In this document: in pieces, positions 43,820 through 55,900 of the stretch
How the letters are laid out: each line of letters opens with the position of its first letter
Position numbering within the stretch: the stretch's first letter is position 1
Source of the DNA: an uncultured Bacteroidales bacterium
GTDB taxonomy: Bacteria > Bacteroidota > Bacteroidia > Bacteroidales > P3
DNA: 64,000 bases
Reading direction: 5' to 3'
NCBI GenBank assembly: GCA_905234665.1
Contig: CAJOIV010000006.1
Coordinates: 98,762 to 162,761 of the forward strand
Notes under the pieces: generated by a model
Seen by the model: only the letters and a program-made list of their open reading frames with translations
Told to the model about the DNA's origin: nothing
Databases searched by the model: none
Translations under genes and position numbers: made by a program

Positions 43820-45100
43820 ATGCGTATACTTATTAAGAATATCAAGGAGTTGGTGCAGGTGGAATACCAGCCGAAACTCCGCGTCATGGGCAAGGACATG
43901 GCGCAGATGGAAACCGTCAAGGATGCTTACCTCATCGTCGAGGACGGCAAGATTAAGGCGTTTGGGAAGATGGGGGAGTTGACACTCTCCTCCGCCCTGA
44001 CGGGCACCTCCCCTAACTTAGGGGAGGAGTTGGAAAACGCTGACCGCGTGGTCGATGCCACGGGGCGGCTGGTCTTTCCGTCGTTCTGCGACTCGCACAC
44101 GCACATCGTCTATGCCAACTCGCGCGAGCATGAGTTCGTCGACAAGATTCGCGGTCTCAGCTATGAGGAGATAGCCAAGAGGGGAGGGGGTATTCTCAAC
44201 TCGGCCAAGGCGACGGCGGCGGCCTCGGAAGAGGAGCTCTACGACATGGCCTGGCAACGCCTCGAGGAGGTGATGCGCATGGGCACGGGTGCCATCGAAA
44301 TCAAGAGCGGCTATGGCCTCTCCACCGAGAGCGAGCTGAAGCTGCTGCGCGTCATCCGTCGCCTCAAGGAGAACTCGCCCATGACCATCAAGTCGAACTT
44401 CCTCGGCGCCCACGGCATCCCCATGGAGTATCGCGGACACCAGGAGGACTACGTCGACCTGGTCATCAACGAGATGATTCCGCGCGTGGCCGACGAGGGC
44501 CTGGCCGACTTCATCGACGTCTTCTGCGACCAGGGCTTCTTCACCGTCGAGGACACCGCCCGCATCCTGGAGGCTGGCATCAAATACGGCATGAAACCCA
44601 AGATCCACGCCAACGAGATGGCCGTCTCGGGTGGCGTGCAGGTGGGCGTGAAATACGGTGCCATCTCCGTCGACCACCTCGAGCAGATGGGCGACGCCGA
44701 GATAGAATGCCTGAAAGGCACAGAGACCATGCCCACGGTGCTGCCGGGCTGCGCTTTCTTCCTCAACCTGCCCCTCTCGCCGGCCCGCAGGATGATTGAC
44801 GCGGGACTGTCCGTGGCCATGGCTTCCGACTACAACCCCGGCACCTCGCCGTCGGGCAACATGCAGCTCATCCTCTCGATGGCCTGCATCCGCTACCGCC
44901 TGACACCCGAAGAGGCCTTCAACGCCACCACCCTCAACACCGCCTACGCCATGGGCGTGAGCGACACGGTCGGTTCCATCGCCGTGGGCAAGAAAGCCAA
45001 CTTCTACATTTCCAAGCCTATCCCCACCTACGAGTATATGCCCTACGCCTATGGCGAGAACAAGGTGGAGCGGGTGTTCCTTAATGGAATTGAAAATTGA
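43820..45100 (+). CDS. hutI: Imidazolonepropionase
   Basis: HutI hydrolyses imidazolonepropionate to formiminoglutamate in histidine breakdown. It is a metal-dependent amidohydrolase: DSHTHIVYANSREHEF (metal His 93 and 95), IEIKSGYGLSTESELKLLRV, FLGAHGIP, KIHANEMAVSGGVQVGV, SVDHLEQMG and ASDYNPGTSPSGNMQ. Length 426. Residues about 55-71 ([16 protein letters not shown]) come from a two-hairpin repeat inserted in frame between N-terminal strands. It starts two bases after ruvB; no other hut gene is nearby. The C-terminus NGIEN is read from a repeat array. Confidence 0.96.
   Translation: MRILIKNIKELVQVEYQPKLRVMGKDMAQMETVKDAYLIVEDGKIKAFGKMGELTLSSALTGTSPNLGEELENADRVVDATGRLVFPSFCDSHTHIVYANSREHEFVDKIRGLSYEEIAKRGGGILNSAKATAAASEEELYDMAWQRLEEVMRMGTGAIEIKSGYGLSTESELKLLRVIRRLKENSPMTIKSNFLGAHGIPMEYRGHQEDYVDLVINEMIPRVADEGLADFIDVFCDQGFFTVEDTARILEAGIKYGMKPKIHANEMAVSGGVQVGVKYGAISVDHLEQMGDAEIECLKGTETMPTVLPGCAFFLNLPLSPARRMIDAGLSVAMASDYNPGTSPSGNMQLILSMACIRYRLTPEEAFNATTLNTAYAMGVSDTVGSIAVGKKANFYISKPIPTYEYMPYAYGENKVERVFLNGIEN
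43983..44032. repeat. Two-hairpin CCCCTAACTTAGGGG element, in frame in hutI
   Basis: CTCTCCTCC, hairpin GCCC-TGAC-GGGC, core CCCCTAACTTAGGGG and closing GGAGGAG. Read as [17 protein letters not shown] in the hutI frame. Confidence 0.92.
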
Positions 45101-45116
45101 GAATTGAAAATTGAGG
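45086..45116. repeat. AATTGAAA/ATTGAGA 7-nt array between hutI and the ABC ATPase
   Basis: AATTGAA, AATTGAG variants every 7 nt span the end of hutI and run up to the next ATG, supplying the hutI stop codon. Confidence 0.85.
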
Positions 45117-45117
45117 A

Positions 45118-45774
45118 ATGATAACAGTAGAGCATCTCAACAAGAGCTACGGCACCTTGCAGGTGCTGCGCGACGTGAACCTCGCCATCCAGCAGGGTGA
45201 GATAGTCAGCATCGTGGGAGCCTCGGGAGCAGGCAAAACGACCCTCCTCCAGATACTCGGGACTCTCGACAAACCCGACAACGGCCACATCCTCTATGAC
45301 GACGTGGACATCACCACCCTCGGCGACAGCGCCCTCGCGCGCTTCCGCAACCGTCATATCGGCTTTGTCTTCCAGTTCCACAACCTTCTGCCCGAGTTCA
45401 CCGCCCTGGAGAATGTCTGTCTCCCCGCCCTCATCGCCGGGAAGAGCATGAAAGAGGCTGTCAACGAGGCAATGCCCTTGCTGCAGTTTCTTAATATCGA
45501 GGCACGTGCGTCGCACAAGCCCGCCCAGCTTTCGGGCGGTGAGCAGCAGCGTTTTGCCGTGGCAAGGGCCCTCATCAACAAGCCGACCGTGGTGCTCGCC
45601 GACGAGCCTTCGGGCAACCTCGACACCAAGCATGCCGCAGAGCTTCACGACCTCTTCTTCCGCCTGCGTGACCAATATAAGCAGACCTTCGTCATCGTCA
45701 CCCACAACACCCTCCTCGCTGCCAAGAGTGACAGGCAGATAGAGCTGCGCGACGGCCAAGTCGTGATGCCGTAA
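45118..45774 (+). CDS. ABC transporter ATP-binding protein (LolD-like)
   Basis: A 218-residue ATPase of the LolD/MacB class. Walker [21 protein letters not shown] (residue 34 on), Q-loop [20 protein letters not shown], signature [20 protein letters not shown], Walker [17 protein letters not shown] and H-loop [11 protein letters not shown]. The class extracts lipoproteins or drives related exporters. No permease gene is next to it, so the partner is unknown. Repeat arrays flank it on both sides. Confidence 0.9.
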   Translation: MITVEHLNKSYGTLQVLRDVNLAIQQGEIVSIVGASGAGKTTLLQILGTLDKPDNGHILYDDVDITTLGDSALARFRNRHIGFVFQFHNLLPEFTALENVCLPALIAGKSMKEAVNEAMPLLQFLNIEARASHKPAQLSGGEQQRFAVARALINKPTVVLADEPSGNLDTKHAAELHDLFFRLRDQYKQTFVIVTHNTLLAAKSDRQIELRDGQVVMP

Positions 45775-45803
45775 TTAGGAATTAGAAATTAGGAATTAGG
45801 AAT
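45775..45803. repeat. TTAGGAA 7-nt array between the ABC ATPase and rlmB
   Basis: TTAGGAATTAGAAATTAGGA-type heptamers begin at the ABC ATPase stop codon and end 12 nt before the rlmB ATG. This is the one-armed form of the element at 151 and 5227. Confidence 0.85.
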
Positions 45804-45814
45804 AACGAAACCCC

Positions 45815-46594
45815 ATGATAGTCAACAACAATACCTCCCCGAAGAATGGCCCGGATTCCAAGTCCACCATCTATGGCCTGCGTCCCGTCATCGAGGCCCT
45901 CGAAAGTGACATCCGTGTCGATTGTGTCTACCTCCAGAACGGCCTGGGCGGCCCATTGGCAGGTACCCTCAAAGGACTCATCCGAGACAAAGGCATCCCC
46001 TTCCGCTTTGTCCCCATCGAGAAACTCGACCGCTTGGCCAAAGGGCACCACCAGGGGGTGGTGGCGCTGATTTCACCTATCGTCTATCGGCAGGCTATCG
46101 AATTCATCCCCAGTATTTCCGAAGGTGACAAAGTGCCCTTCCTGCTGATGCTCGACCATGTGACCGACGTGCGCAATTTCGGCGCCATTGCCCGCACTGC
46201 CGAGTGTGCCGGCATTGATGCCGTCATCATCCCCTCGCGAGGCTCGGCGCAGGTGACTGACGATGCCGTCAAGACCTCGTCGGGAGCCCTGCTGCGGTTG
46301 CCCGTCTGCCGCGAAGACAACCTCAAGACCACCATCAACCTGGCCCGTCAGTGCGGCTTCCAGATTGTCGCCGCCACCGAGAAGGGCGCTGACAGTTACC
46401 TCAGTGTCGATTACCGCAAGCCCACCCTCCTCATCATGGGGGCAGAAGAGACTGGCATCAGCCCTGAACTCCTCAAAATGGCCGATTTCAGAGCCCAGTT
46501 GCCCATCCTCGGACAGGTGCAGTCGCTCAATGTTTCTGTGGCTGCCGCCGTCTTTATGTACGAGGCTCTTCGCCAACGTGCTATGGCCAATTGA
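45815..46594 (+). CDS. rlmB: 23S rRNA (guanosine-2'-O-)-methyltransferase RlmB-type (SpoU/TrmH family)
   Basis: A 259-residue SPOUT methyltransferase. The N-terminal substrate-binding domain (STIYGLRPVIEALES, KLDRLAKGHHQGVVALI) is followed by motif 1 LDHVTDVRNFGAIARTAECA, motif 2 LLIMGAEETGISPELL and motif 3 QSLNVSVAAAVFMYEALRQR, which form the knotted AdoMet site. RlmB modifies G2251; a TrmH-like target cannot be fully excluded. Confidence 0.93.
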   Translation: MIVNNNTSPKNGPDSKSTIYGLRPVIEALESDIRVDCVYLQNGLGGPLAGTLKGLIRDKGIPFRFVPIEKLDRLAKGHHQGVVALISPIVYRQAIEFIPSISEGDKVPFLLMLDHVTDVRNFGAIARTAECAGIDAVIIPSRGSAQVTDDAVKTSSGALLRLPVCREDNLKTTINLARQCGFQIVAATEKGADSYLSVDYRKPTLLIMGAEETGISPELLKMADFRAQLPILGQVQSLNVSVAAAVFMYEALRQRAMAN

Positions 46595-46834
46595 TGCTCA
46601 ATAGAAGGGTCTCCCGAAAGCGTCCAGAGGGTTAAAAAATCCTAAAAGATGGACGGGAGGGGGGTCCAAAATCGTTTTTTTCAGTCTATAGTAGCAAACG
46701 GAGGAAGGTAATACCCCCCGGAGAGGGGAGACGTGCCTCCCAAATTGTATAATAACTATGCTAAAAAAACACGGCAATGGACATGAAAAAAGTGGCTTTT
46801 GAGAGAAAAAACTTGTCATATCAAATTTTCTTCG

Positions 46835-46842
46835 TAAATTTG
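46835..46842 (+). promoter_or_regulatory. -7 promoter motif for the giant T9SS cargo gene
   Basis: TAAATTTG fits TAnnTTTG, with TTG about 18 nt upstream as a -33 candidate. It gives a leader of about 85 nt. The remaining gap 46595-46834 has G/C-rich imperfect stems but no ORF or RNA gene I can support. Confidence 0.6.
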
Positions 46843-46932
46843 TACGCTCTTAGAATGCGCCCCAGGAATGCCTGAAGGACGCAGTTTAAGGGTGCAATAT
46901 ATTGTAAACAAAAAGGATAATAGATACACAAA

Positions 46933-49900
46933 ATGAAAAAAGGATTAACGCTCTTTGGCTTGATTTTTGCATTAGGAACCCTCGTGGGACATGCACAAAT
47001 CTATCAAGTGTACTCGCAAGACTTTGAGACTGGCTCGCCCCAGACCTACACAGTGACGGGCAACGGATCAGTCCAGACTTCTATCTACTCTGGTGGTGCC
47101 AGAGCCATGAAGATGACCAACTCGACGGCCGGTACGGTGGTAGTCACGTTAGACACCATCGACTTCTCGACAAACGCGAGTTTCAACTTCTACACTCTGG
47201 AGTTCTCGCACATCGCCTTGTTTGACCCCAACGATCAGGTAGGAACAGGCGGCGGCATCATCGAAGTGAAGCTCCCGGTCAACACGGATTGGACCACACT
47301 TACCGACCAGCACTACAATATCGCCGACGATTACTCCAGTGAGTTCGTGGATTATCCCTCATGGCACAAGTATGACTATGCGGATTGGACTGAAGCGACC
47401 GCCCCGAACAACCTGCTCTGGAAAAGCGAGCGTTTCGACCTGGAGGCCGTCTTTATGGGCGTGCCGCCACAGGACCGCAAACTGATCGTGCGTTTTGTCC
47501 TGCCCCAGCGTTCCACCGCGTCGGGTGGCACCTATGCTGCCTGGTACTTAGACGATATCAAGATGCGTGCCTCGAACCAGCAGATTGTCTCCCCAATTGT
47601 CAAGATGCAATATTTCCCCGACAGGCTCAACTATCCCAGCAGCCGCGGCGCCAAACTAAGGGGTACTGTGACCACCACCGCCTTGCAGGGCATCGACCCC
47701 GACTCGGTGTTTGTGGAGTACACTGTGGGTAGCGACCCCACCCTGCAGCGTGCATATATGAGCCGTGTGGGCGTTTCGACAACTTATGAAGGCCGTATCC
47801 CCTTCTATGGGTATGACACCCTGATAACGTATCATGTCGTGGCCAAGGACATGACTACCAACAGGAACACCGCCTATTATCCGAAGAATGAAGCCGCGCG
47901 TCTGAATTTCAAGTGTGTCCGAGGTACGAGCAGAACCGCCAATCCCACGTGGACGACGAATATGAATTCGACCGTATTGCCATTCCCGGCCTTTGCCGAT
48001 AACCGGTCGGAATTCATCTACGACAGCGTGATTATGGACTCGATGGGGTTCCAGCCTGGAGCCATCACATCCATCAAGTTCAAACTTGGAGCAGCCAATA
48101 ACCGAGTGGTGAGCCGCCAACGTTTCCAAGTGAAAATGGCCAACCTGCCACCCGAAATCACCCGTGCCAACTCAGGGCAGGGCTCATATCTGATTTCTGA
48201 CATGCAGGTGGTCTACGACACGTCGTTGACCATTAACCAGGCAGCTCTCCACTCTAATGTGACCATCAATCTGCAAGACACCTTCTTCTATGCGGGTGGC
48301 GACCTGTTGGTGCAGATTATGTATCACAACCCGACCGACCCGACGGCCAACCCGGTGGTGATGATTCCCGCGCCGTCCAACAAGGCGTCTGTCTATCACG
48401 ACGGATTGCCAGCCATACAGAACGACAACCCGTTCCGCAACCTGGACAGCTGGCTCAACCCCTATACTGTCAACCGCCGGCCGTGGATGGAGATTGCGGC
48501 CTCGAAGAACCTGCCGCTGATATATGATGCGGGCATATCTTCAATGGCCTATCCCTCCTACACCGTGCCTGCCGCAGTGGGCACAGACTCGGTGGCTGTA
48601 TGGCTGCGCAATTTCGGTGTGAACACCATCAATGCAGTCCGCATCGCCTACTCTGTCGATAATGCATCCCCGATCTTCTTCAACTGGACAGGTTCCCTGG
48701 CCGGAGGCGACAGTGTCCGAGTGCGCCTCAGCACCACGCAGAACTACACGCTGGGCTACCATACCATTCGCGCCTGGGTCGAAGACTCCCTCACATCCAG
48801 CGGCAACCGCTATCGTGACCATGAACCCTACAACAACGCCACTGAAACACCTTTTGTCGCCTGTATGGGCCCCTACAGCGGCGTACTCACCATTGGCCCC
48901 AATGCGAGCTACGACTTCCTCTCGCTTGAACGGTGCCTCTTCTCGCTGAGCCGTTGCGGCATCGACGGCCCCGTCACCATCAAGTTGCCCGCAGGTACGT
49001 ACAACTACACCAAGTTCCCCTATATCCCCGGCACCTCGGAGACCAACTACGTGGTCTTCGAGCCTGCCACGGCAGGAGGCCAGGTCACCTTCCGTCAGCC
49101 GGAGGGCAGTCAGGCGGTCCGTCCAGACGCGCTGGTTGACATGACCGAGGCCCGTTCTATCCGGTTCCACAATATCCGTTTCGCCAATTCCCGCAACTCC
49201 ACCAGCACAGGCTGCAGAAACTTGGTCCTCATGGGCTCCAACAGCTCCAACTGCCAGTTCCTGAACTGTACCTTCGTCGACAGCAACACCACCCAGACCA
49301 GGATGGTCGAAGCCTTGCTGAGTACGGGCTTTGCCGACTCGGTGCTGATTGAAGGATGCACCTTCTACAGCGGCATGGTGGGTGTCGACGTCATCGGCGC
49401 AGCCCCCGATAACCGCGCCACGGGCAATATTGTGCGCTTCAATGAATTCGCCAACCAGTTCAATACGGCCATCAGCGTCGTCAACCAGAACCACGTATTG
49501 GTCGACAGCAACATGCTCAACAATGTGCAGACCAATGCCAGTTACGTGCTTCTCTGCCAGTATGTCTATGATGGCAGCCGCATCGTGCGTAACCGTGTCT
49601 ACTCCACCAAGGGCGCCAGCTGTATCGGTATCTCCGACATGCACGGCACGGCCACGGACTTCTGCTATGTGGCCAACAACATGCTCCTCTCGCTCGACGA
49701 CGGTACCACTAACCAGCTCACGACGCCCCTCAACATGATCAAGGGCTCCTATGTGAAGGTATGCTTTAATTCGGTACGCATGCGCACGCACACGCACGTG
49801 AATGTCGCAGCCGCCACCCTCGGCGGAGGTATCATCAACCACTGTTACTTCCAGAACAATGTCGTGGCCTCCTTCGACACGTTGAGCCATGCCTTCGCCT

Positions 49901-52900
49901 TTATCCCGACGCTGACCTCTGCCGACAACGTTATCGACCACAACTGCTACTACTCCACCAGCGGTATCTTGAACAAGTACTCAGGTGTGAACTACAGCAA
50001 CCTCACCGCCTGGACGCGCGCCCTGCCGATGGATGTGGGCTCCGTCAACTGCGACCCCGGCTTCACCAACAGTTCCATCAGCATTGTCGACCTTCGTTCC
50101 TTCAATGCCCAGCTGCGTTGGGTCGGTGTGCCCATCCCTGGCATTGTCGACGACATCGAGGGCACCATCCGCAACGCCACGGCCCCCAGCCTGGGAGCCT
50201 ACGAAGTGGCACCCCTCAATATCGACTTCAAACCAGAGGAGATGATTTCGCCCTATGCCGAGTACTGCGGTGCGCCTTCTTCCATCCCCATCGAGGTGGC
50301 CATCAGTAACATCGGTATCCAGCCTTATACTTACTCCTCGGCACATCCCCTCCAGGTGCATGTCTATGTCTCTGGCCTCCCCGGCTTCCAGACCTTCACG
50401 GTCAACCGCAATATCCCCGCCGAGGACACCATCCACTTCCGTTCCAACCTGACACTCAACCTGCCTCCCAACACCGACAATTCCGACCGTACTTACACTA
50501 TCACATGGTGGCTCACCTGCAATCTTGACCCCGACAACCTCAACGACACGGCAACGCATATCGTGGAGTCCCGCTATGCACCTCCCGCACCTACCACCAT
50601 CACCCAGAGTGTCGCCTACAACAACACTCTCACCATCACGCCCACGGCGGGTATTAACACATGGCCCGTCAGCTACTACACCTCAGGCCAGGGCCGCACA
50701 CAGCGTTCAGGCATTTATTGGTATCACGACCTCGACGACACTGCCGCCTTCCACTATGGCCCCAGCTACACCACCCCGCGCATGTTCTCCAACGACACTC
50801 TCTATATCTCGCAGAAGCGCAACCTGCCGTTGGTGAAGATCACTGAGGTCCAGGTTGTCGCCAACAGCAACCAGAACGCCTTGGGCCGCACCGACCCACT
50901 GCCTTCGTGGATGAGCAACCAGACGCCCTTTGCTGTCGAATTGACCAACTGTGGTGACTATCCTGCCGACATTGAGGGTGACTCCATTGTCATCATCCTG
51001 ACCAACTCCGCCGCCAAGATATGGGTGCTGCCACACGTCGTCATCCAGCCGGGTGCCTGTCTGGTGCTCCAGTTCAAGACTGGCATTTCGACCATCGACT
51101 CGACGCGCACCATCGGCGCCCCCAGTTCTTCCCAGGTTCCTTCTGTGGCCTACAACGCCAACTTCGCCGTCCTCTACCGCGACGGTCGTGGCATCGCCGA
51201 CGCTGTCGCCTTCAATAATATTACCACGGCTTCTTCCAGCCAGACCATCAAGTGGAGCAACCAGAATGTCCCCGCTGCCGTCTGGCAGGGTGCAGGCATT
51301 AACATGGGTACCACGCTTGTGGCGGGAGCCTACCGCGAGTCATGGCCGACCAACCCACCCTCACAAGGCCCGATGCTCACCAGTACACTCTGGCGCGTGG
51401 CCGACAACACCCATCCCATGCACATCGGCACGCCCAAGCCCCATCTGGTGCTCTATAACGATAACGGCTGTGACGGACTTCGTGCTCCTGTGCGCATCAA
51501 TGTCACTGGAGTCCCCTCTACCGACGTCAGCGTCGATGAGCCCGTGATGGATACCGGCTGTAACCTCACCACCGCCGAGCAGGTCCACGTGACCCTCCAC
51601 AACTACGGCACCCAGGCCACCTCTGCAGTCACCGTGAACTACAGCCTCAACGGTTCCAACACCCCCGTCTGCTCCAACACCATCCAGTCCATCCCAGGCC
51701 GTGGCTCTGTCAACCACACCTTCACCACGCCCGTCAACATGCATCAGAACCGCGACTCTGTCTTCCCCGTGAAGGTCTGGGTCAACTCCCTCTCCACTGA
51801 TGCCCTCCACACCAACGACACCAACCACGGCTACTTCCTCTCGCGCTACACGCCCAACCCGCCCTCGGTCACCTCGCCGCGCAGTGTCCATTACGCGCAG
51901 CGCGACACCATCTCTGTCAACGCCCCGTTGTACAACGCCGGTGCCGTGTGGTACAATTCGCGCATGGAGGCTCTCGACACCACTGCCGGCTCCTTCGTCA
52001 CGCCGCGCATCTACTACAACGACACCTTCTACGTCACCGCTATGGGCGCCACCGATGTCCCCAACACGCACATCGGCACCCTGGCTACGGCCACTAACAA
52101 CAACTACCCCTCGCCCTACAACCCCAAGACCCGTCATGTCAAGGAGCAGTATCTCTTCACTGCCGCCGAGCTGCAGGCCGCGGGTCATGGCGCAGGCTCA
52201 ATCAGCTCCGTTTCCTTCTACCTTGAGAGCGTGGGGGCCGGCATCTCCTCCTTCACCTTCAGCAACTATGCCATCAAGATAGGCACCACCACCGCCAGTA
52301 CCTTCGCCAACGGCAACTACCTCACGGGCCTCACGCAGGTCTATCAGAGTTCCAACCTCACCCTCACCCCCGCCGACTGCGGCTGGGTGAGACACACCTT
52401 CACTACTCCCTTCGCCTGGGACGGTGTCTCCAACATCGTCATCGAGGTCTGCCGTTCCTTGAACTCGGCAGGCATCTCCGCCGGTGCCAACACCCGCTAC
52501 ACCGCCCAGCCCAACACCGTCATCACCAAGCAGCACGCCAGCACGGCGCAGGATTCCCAGACCTCCGGTTCCAAGGGCAACAACCGCCCCGACATCATGT
52601 TCGGCTTCCTCGAGCCCGCCGGTTGCGAGAGTCCCGCGCAGCAGGTTCTTGTCAATGTGATTAACCTCCCGGCGGTCGACGCCAACTTCCATTGGGATCC
52701 CGCCCTCGACACGATGGTCATCGCTTCCTGCGCCACGACCTCCTTCTCGGCTCAGATCGAGAACAGCGGCCAGTCGCCCATCAACGCCTATTCTATCGCC
52801 TACCAGATTGACGGCGGTTCCTGGCAGACGGTCTCCGGCACTGCCGGCAACCTCACCACGGGCCACCGGCTCGTCGTCCCGCTGGTCAGCACCCACCTCG

Positions 52901-55900
52901 TCCCCGGACGCCATAGAATCCGTGCCGCCATCTCGGTGGCCGGCGACACTGTCCCGTCCAACGACACCATCGACCGTATCTTCAACGTCCGTTTCTGCAC
53001 AGGCACCTACACCATCGGTTCTGCTGCCGGCAACGACTATTCCACCCTCCAGCTGGCCCTCGACACCCTCCACAACGCCGGTGTCGCTGGAGCCATCACC
53101 TTCCGTCTCCAGGGTGGCACTTACAGCGGCCAGTACGAGATTGGCAATGTCTATGGCACCACCTACACCCGGACAGTCCGTTTCGCACCTGCCTTCGAAG
53201 CCAGCGAGGTGAAGATAACCCACGCGCCCACGCAGGCCAGCAACTACGTCCTGCGCCTCAACGGTGCCGCCAACATCATCTTCGACAGCATCTATTTCTA
53301 CGGCACCTACACCAACACCTCGGGCAATGCCTATTCCAACGTCATCCGCGTCGACAACAGTGAGAATATTACCTTCCGCAACAGCACCATCCGCACCCGT
53401 TCCCGTGCCGCCTTCACCAACACCTCCAATCTGGTGGTCATCGGCGACGGCAACGAGTATATCACCATCGACCACTGCCTCCTCGACAGCGGCTACTACC
53501 AGGTGACCACCTTTGGCGGCGGCACCACCACGGGCCACCACCTCACGGTCAACAACAGCGACCTCCTCAACTTCCACTACCGTGCCATCGATGTCCGCAA
53601 CATCGACTCCATCCAGGTCCAGAGCGACAGCATCACTTCCCAAATGACTGTAGCCAACAAGCCTCTCATGGGCATCCGCGTCGCCAATGCCCGCAACGTG
53701 GCCATCAAGAAGAACTTCATCCTCCTCATGGACAATTTTTCGGGTGGCAAGAGCGGCATCCAGCTCTACCGTTGTAAGGGTACCAATGTCGACCGCGTCA
53801 CGGTCTACAACAACATGATATCCCTCAAAGGCACCGGCGTGGGAGGCAGCCTCGTCTCGTCGGGCATCTTGATCGACTCACTCTCCACCTATGTGAGTGT
53901 CTACTTCAACAGTGTCCGCGTTTATGCCGGTACCCGCCAGCTCAACACGAAAGCCTTCACCGTCGAGCGCTCCTCGAAGGTCTTCCCGCTCAACAATATC
54001 TTCGTGAACGAGAGTCAGGGCTATGCCAGTTATGTGGGAGCCGACACCTGTATCCAGCTTTCCAACTACAACGTCTACTGGTCCAACTCCGACACCTCCA
54101 TCACCCGCAAATTCTGCTATTGGGGCAAGGAGTGTCCCACCTTCGACAGCCTCCGTACCGTGGCCAACAGTGGTTCTGGCAACGGCAACGAGACCAACTC
54201 GATGGAGGACAGGCCCATCTTCGAGGGCGAGCGTGACCTCCGCATGCACCTCGCGGCCTACTCGGGCCTGGCTCAGTACAACTCCGATGTTACTGACGAT
54301 ATTTTCGACAGCATCCGTCCGCAGATTCCTACGCCCACCATCGGATGCCACGAGTTCACCCGCCTGATGCACAACATCGCCATCGCCGAGATTGTCGAAC
54401 CCATCATGCCCTCCATCACCACGGGCAACAACGCCGAGGTTCTCAACATCGAGACCGACTCTATCATGGTGCGCGTCAAGCTGTACAACAACGGTATGGC
54501 TCCCGAATACAATGTCCACTGGTATGCCATCCTCGACGAGACCAACCCGCAGGTGCGTTCTGTCGACAGGCATGTCAACCTTCCCTTGCGCACGATGGTG
54601 GAAGACAGCGTCAAACTATTCTCTCCCCTGGGAGTTGTCGACAGCCAGCGCGTCATCGTCTTCCTCGTCCTCGAGGATGGCGCCGATGCCAACCCCCTCG
54701 ACAATGTCGACACTGCCGACCTCTTCATCTATCCTGCCTACGACCTGAAAGTCACCGCAGTGGCCTACGCCCCCACCGACCCCCCCGGATGCCGCATGAA
54801 CCAGGTGCCCATCACCTACACCCTCCAGAATATGGGTAAGAAACCTTTCCCGGGTAACTTCTACTTCAACCTGGGCTACTTCGCCTACTGCCATACTCCC
54901 AGTGGCCTCGACAATGTTATTCCCAACCTGCCTGCCACCAATGAGGAGACCGTCAGCTTCGGCGATGGCAACGACCTGCCCGAGGGCACCACGCGCGATA
55001 TAACCCTCTCGGCGCCCTACCAGCCCAACCTCTTCCCCACAGGCCAGTTGCAGGACATCACCGTCCGTCTCCGTGGCTGGGTTACCTACGAGCACGATGT
55101 CAAGCCTCTCAACGACACCTCCAACTACATCAATATCCCCTCCTACCACACGCCCGAGGCACCCATCCCGCACGACACGGTTGTCGACTACGGCACCTTC
55201 GCCAACCTCTTCGCCACACAGAACGCCACGCGTCCCATCTCGTGGGGTAGAGACTCCTCGGGTGTCTATTTCTTCCAACTCCAGAACACCACCGGCCAGT
55301 ACGTCCGTTCCACCCATTGGGAGGCCCGTCAGACATGGCGTTTCGCACCGCCCTACTTCCACGACACCACTTTCTACCTCTGCTGCTTCAGCAGTCGCAA
55401 CTGCACCAGCTACTATGCCCCCATCAACGTTACTATCAACCCGCCACACCAGTACGACGTTGCCATCGGCCAGGTCCTTTCGCCGCGCGGCGAGGTAGGC
55501 TATCCTCCCGACGAGTACCTCGAAGGCCGTGTCTACCACGAGGTCGACACCGTGAAGCTCCGCATCGTCAACTATGGCTCGATGCCCATCTCCAACATCC
55601 CTGTGGGCTTCCGCTTTACGAACGAAAACGGCCGTACACTCTATCTCGAGGCCCACGACACCGTCCGTGTCACCATTCCCGGCCGCGTGGGCGACAATGT
55701 CTCCTACTACGACTTCACCTTCCCCGACTCTGTCATGCTGCAGATTCCCAACAACCCGCTGGGTGGCAGTAGCCAGGCGGCGTTCACCTATTCGCTCAAT
55801 GCGTGGGTCAACCATCCCGACGACCAGCAGCACAACAACGACACCCTTTCTACCCTCCACAAATTCAAGACCTACGCCGAGACAGCCTACGATACCATCA

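Noticed and set aside
46600..46680. Rho-independent terminator after rlmB
   Set aside because: The CTCCCG...GTCC / GGACGGGAG stem is interrupted by a five-base bulge and the T tract is about 20 nt away, so the support is too weak.
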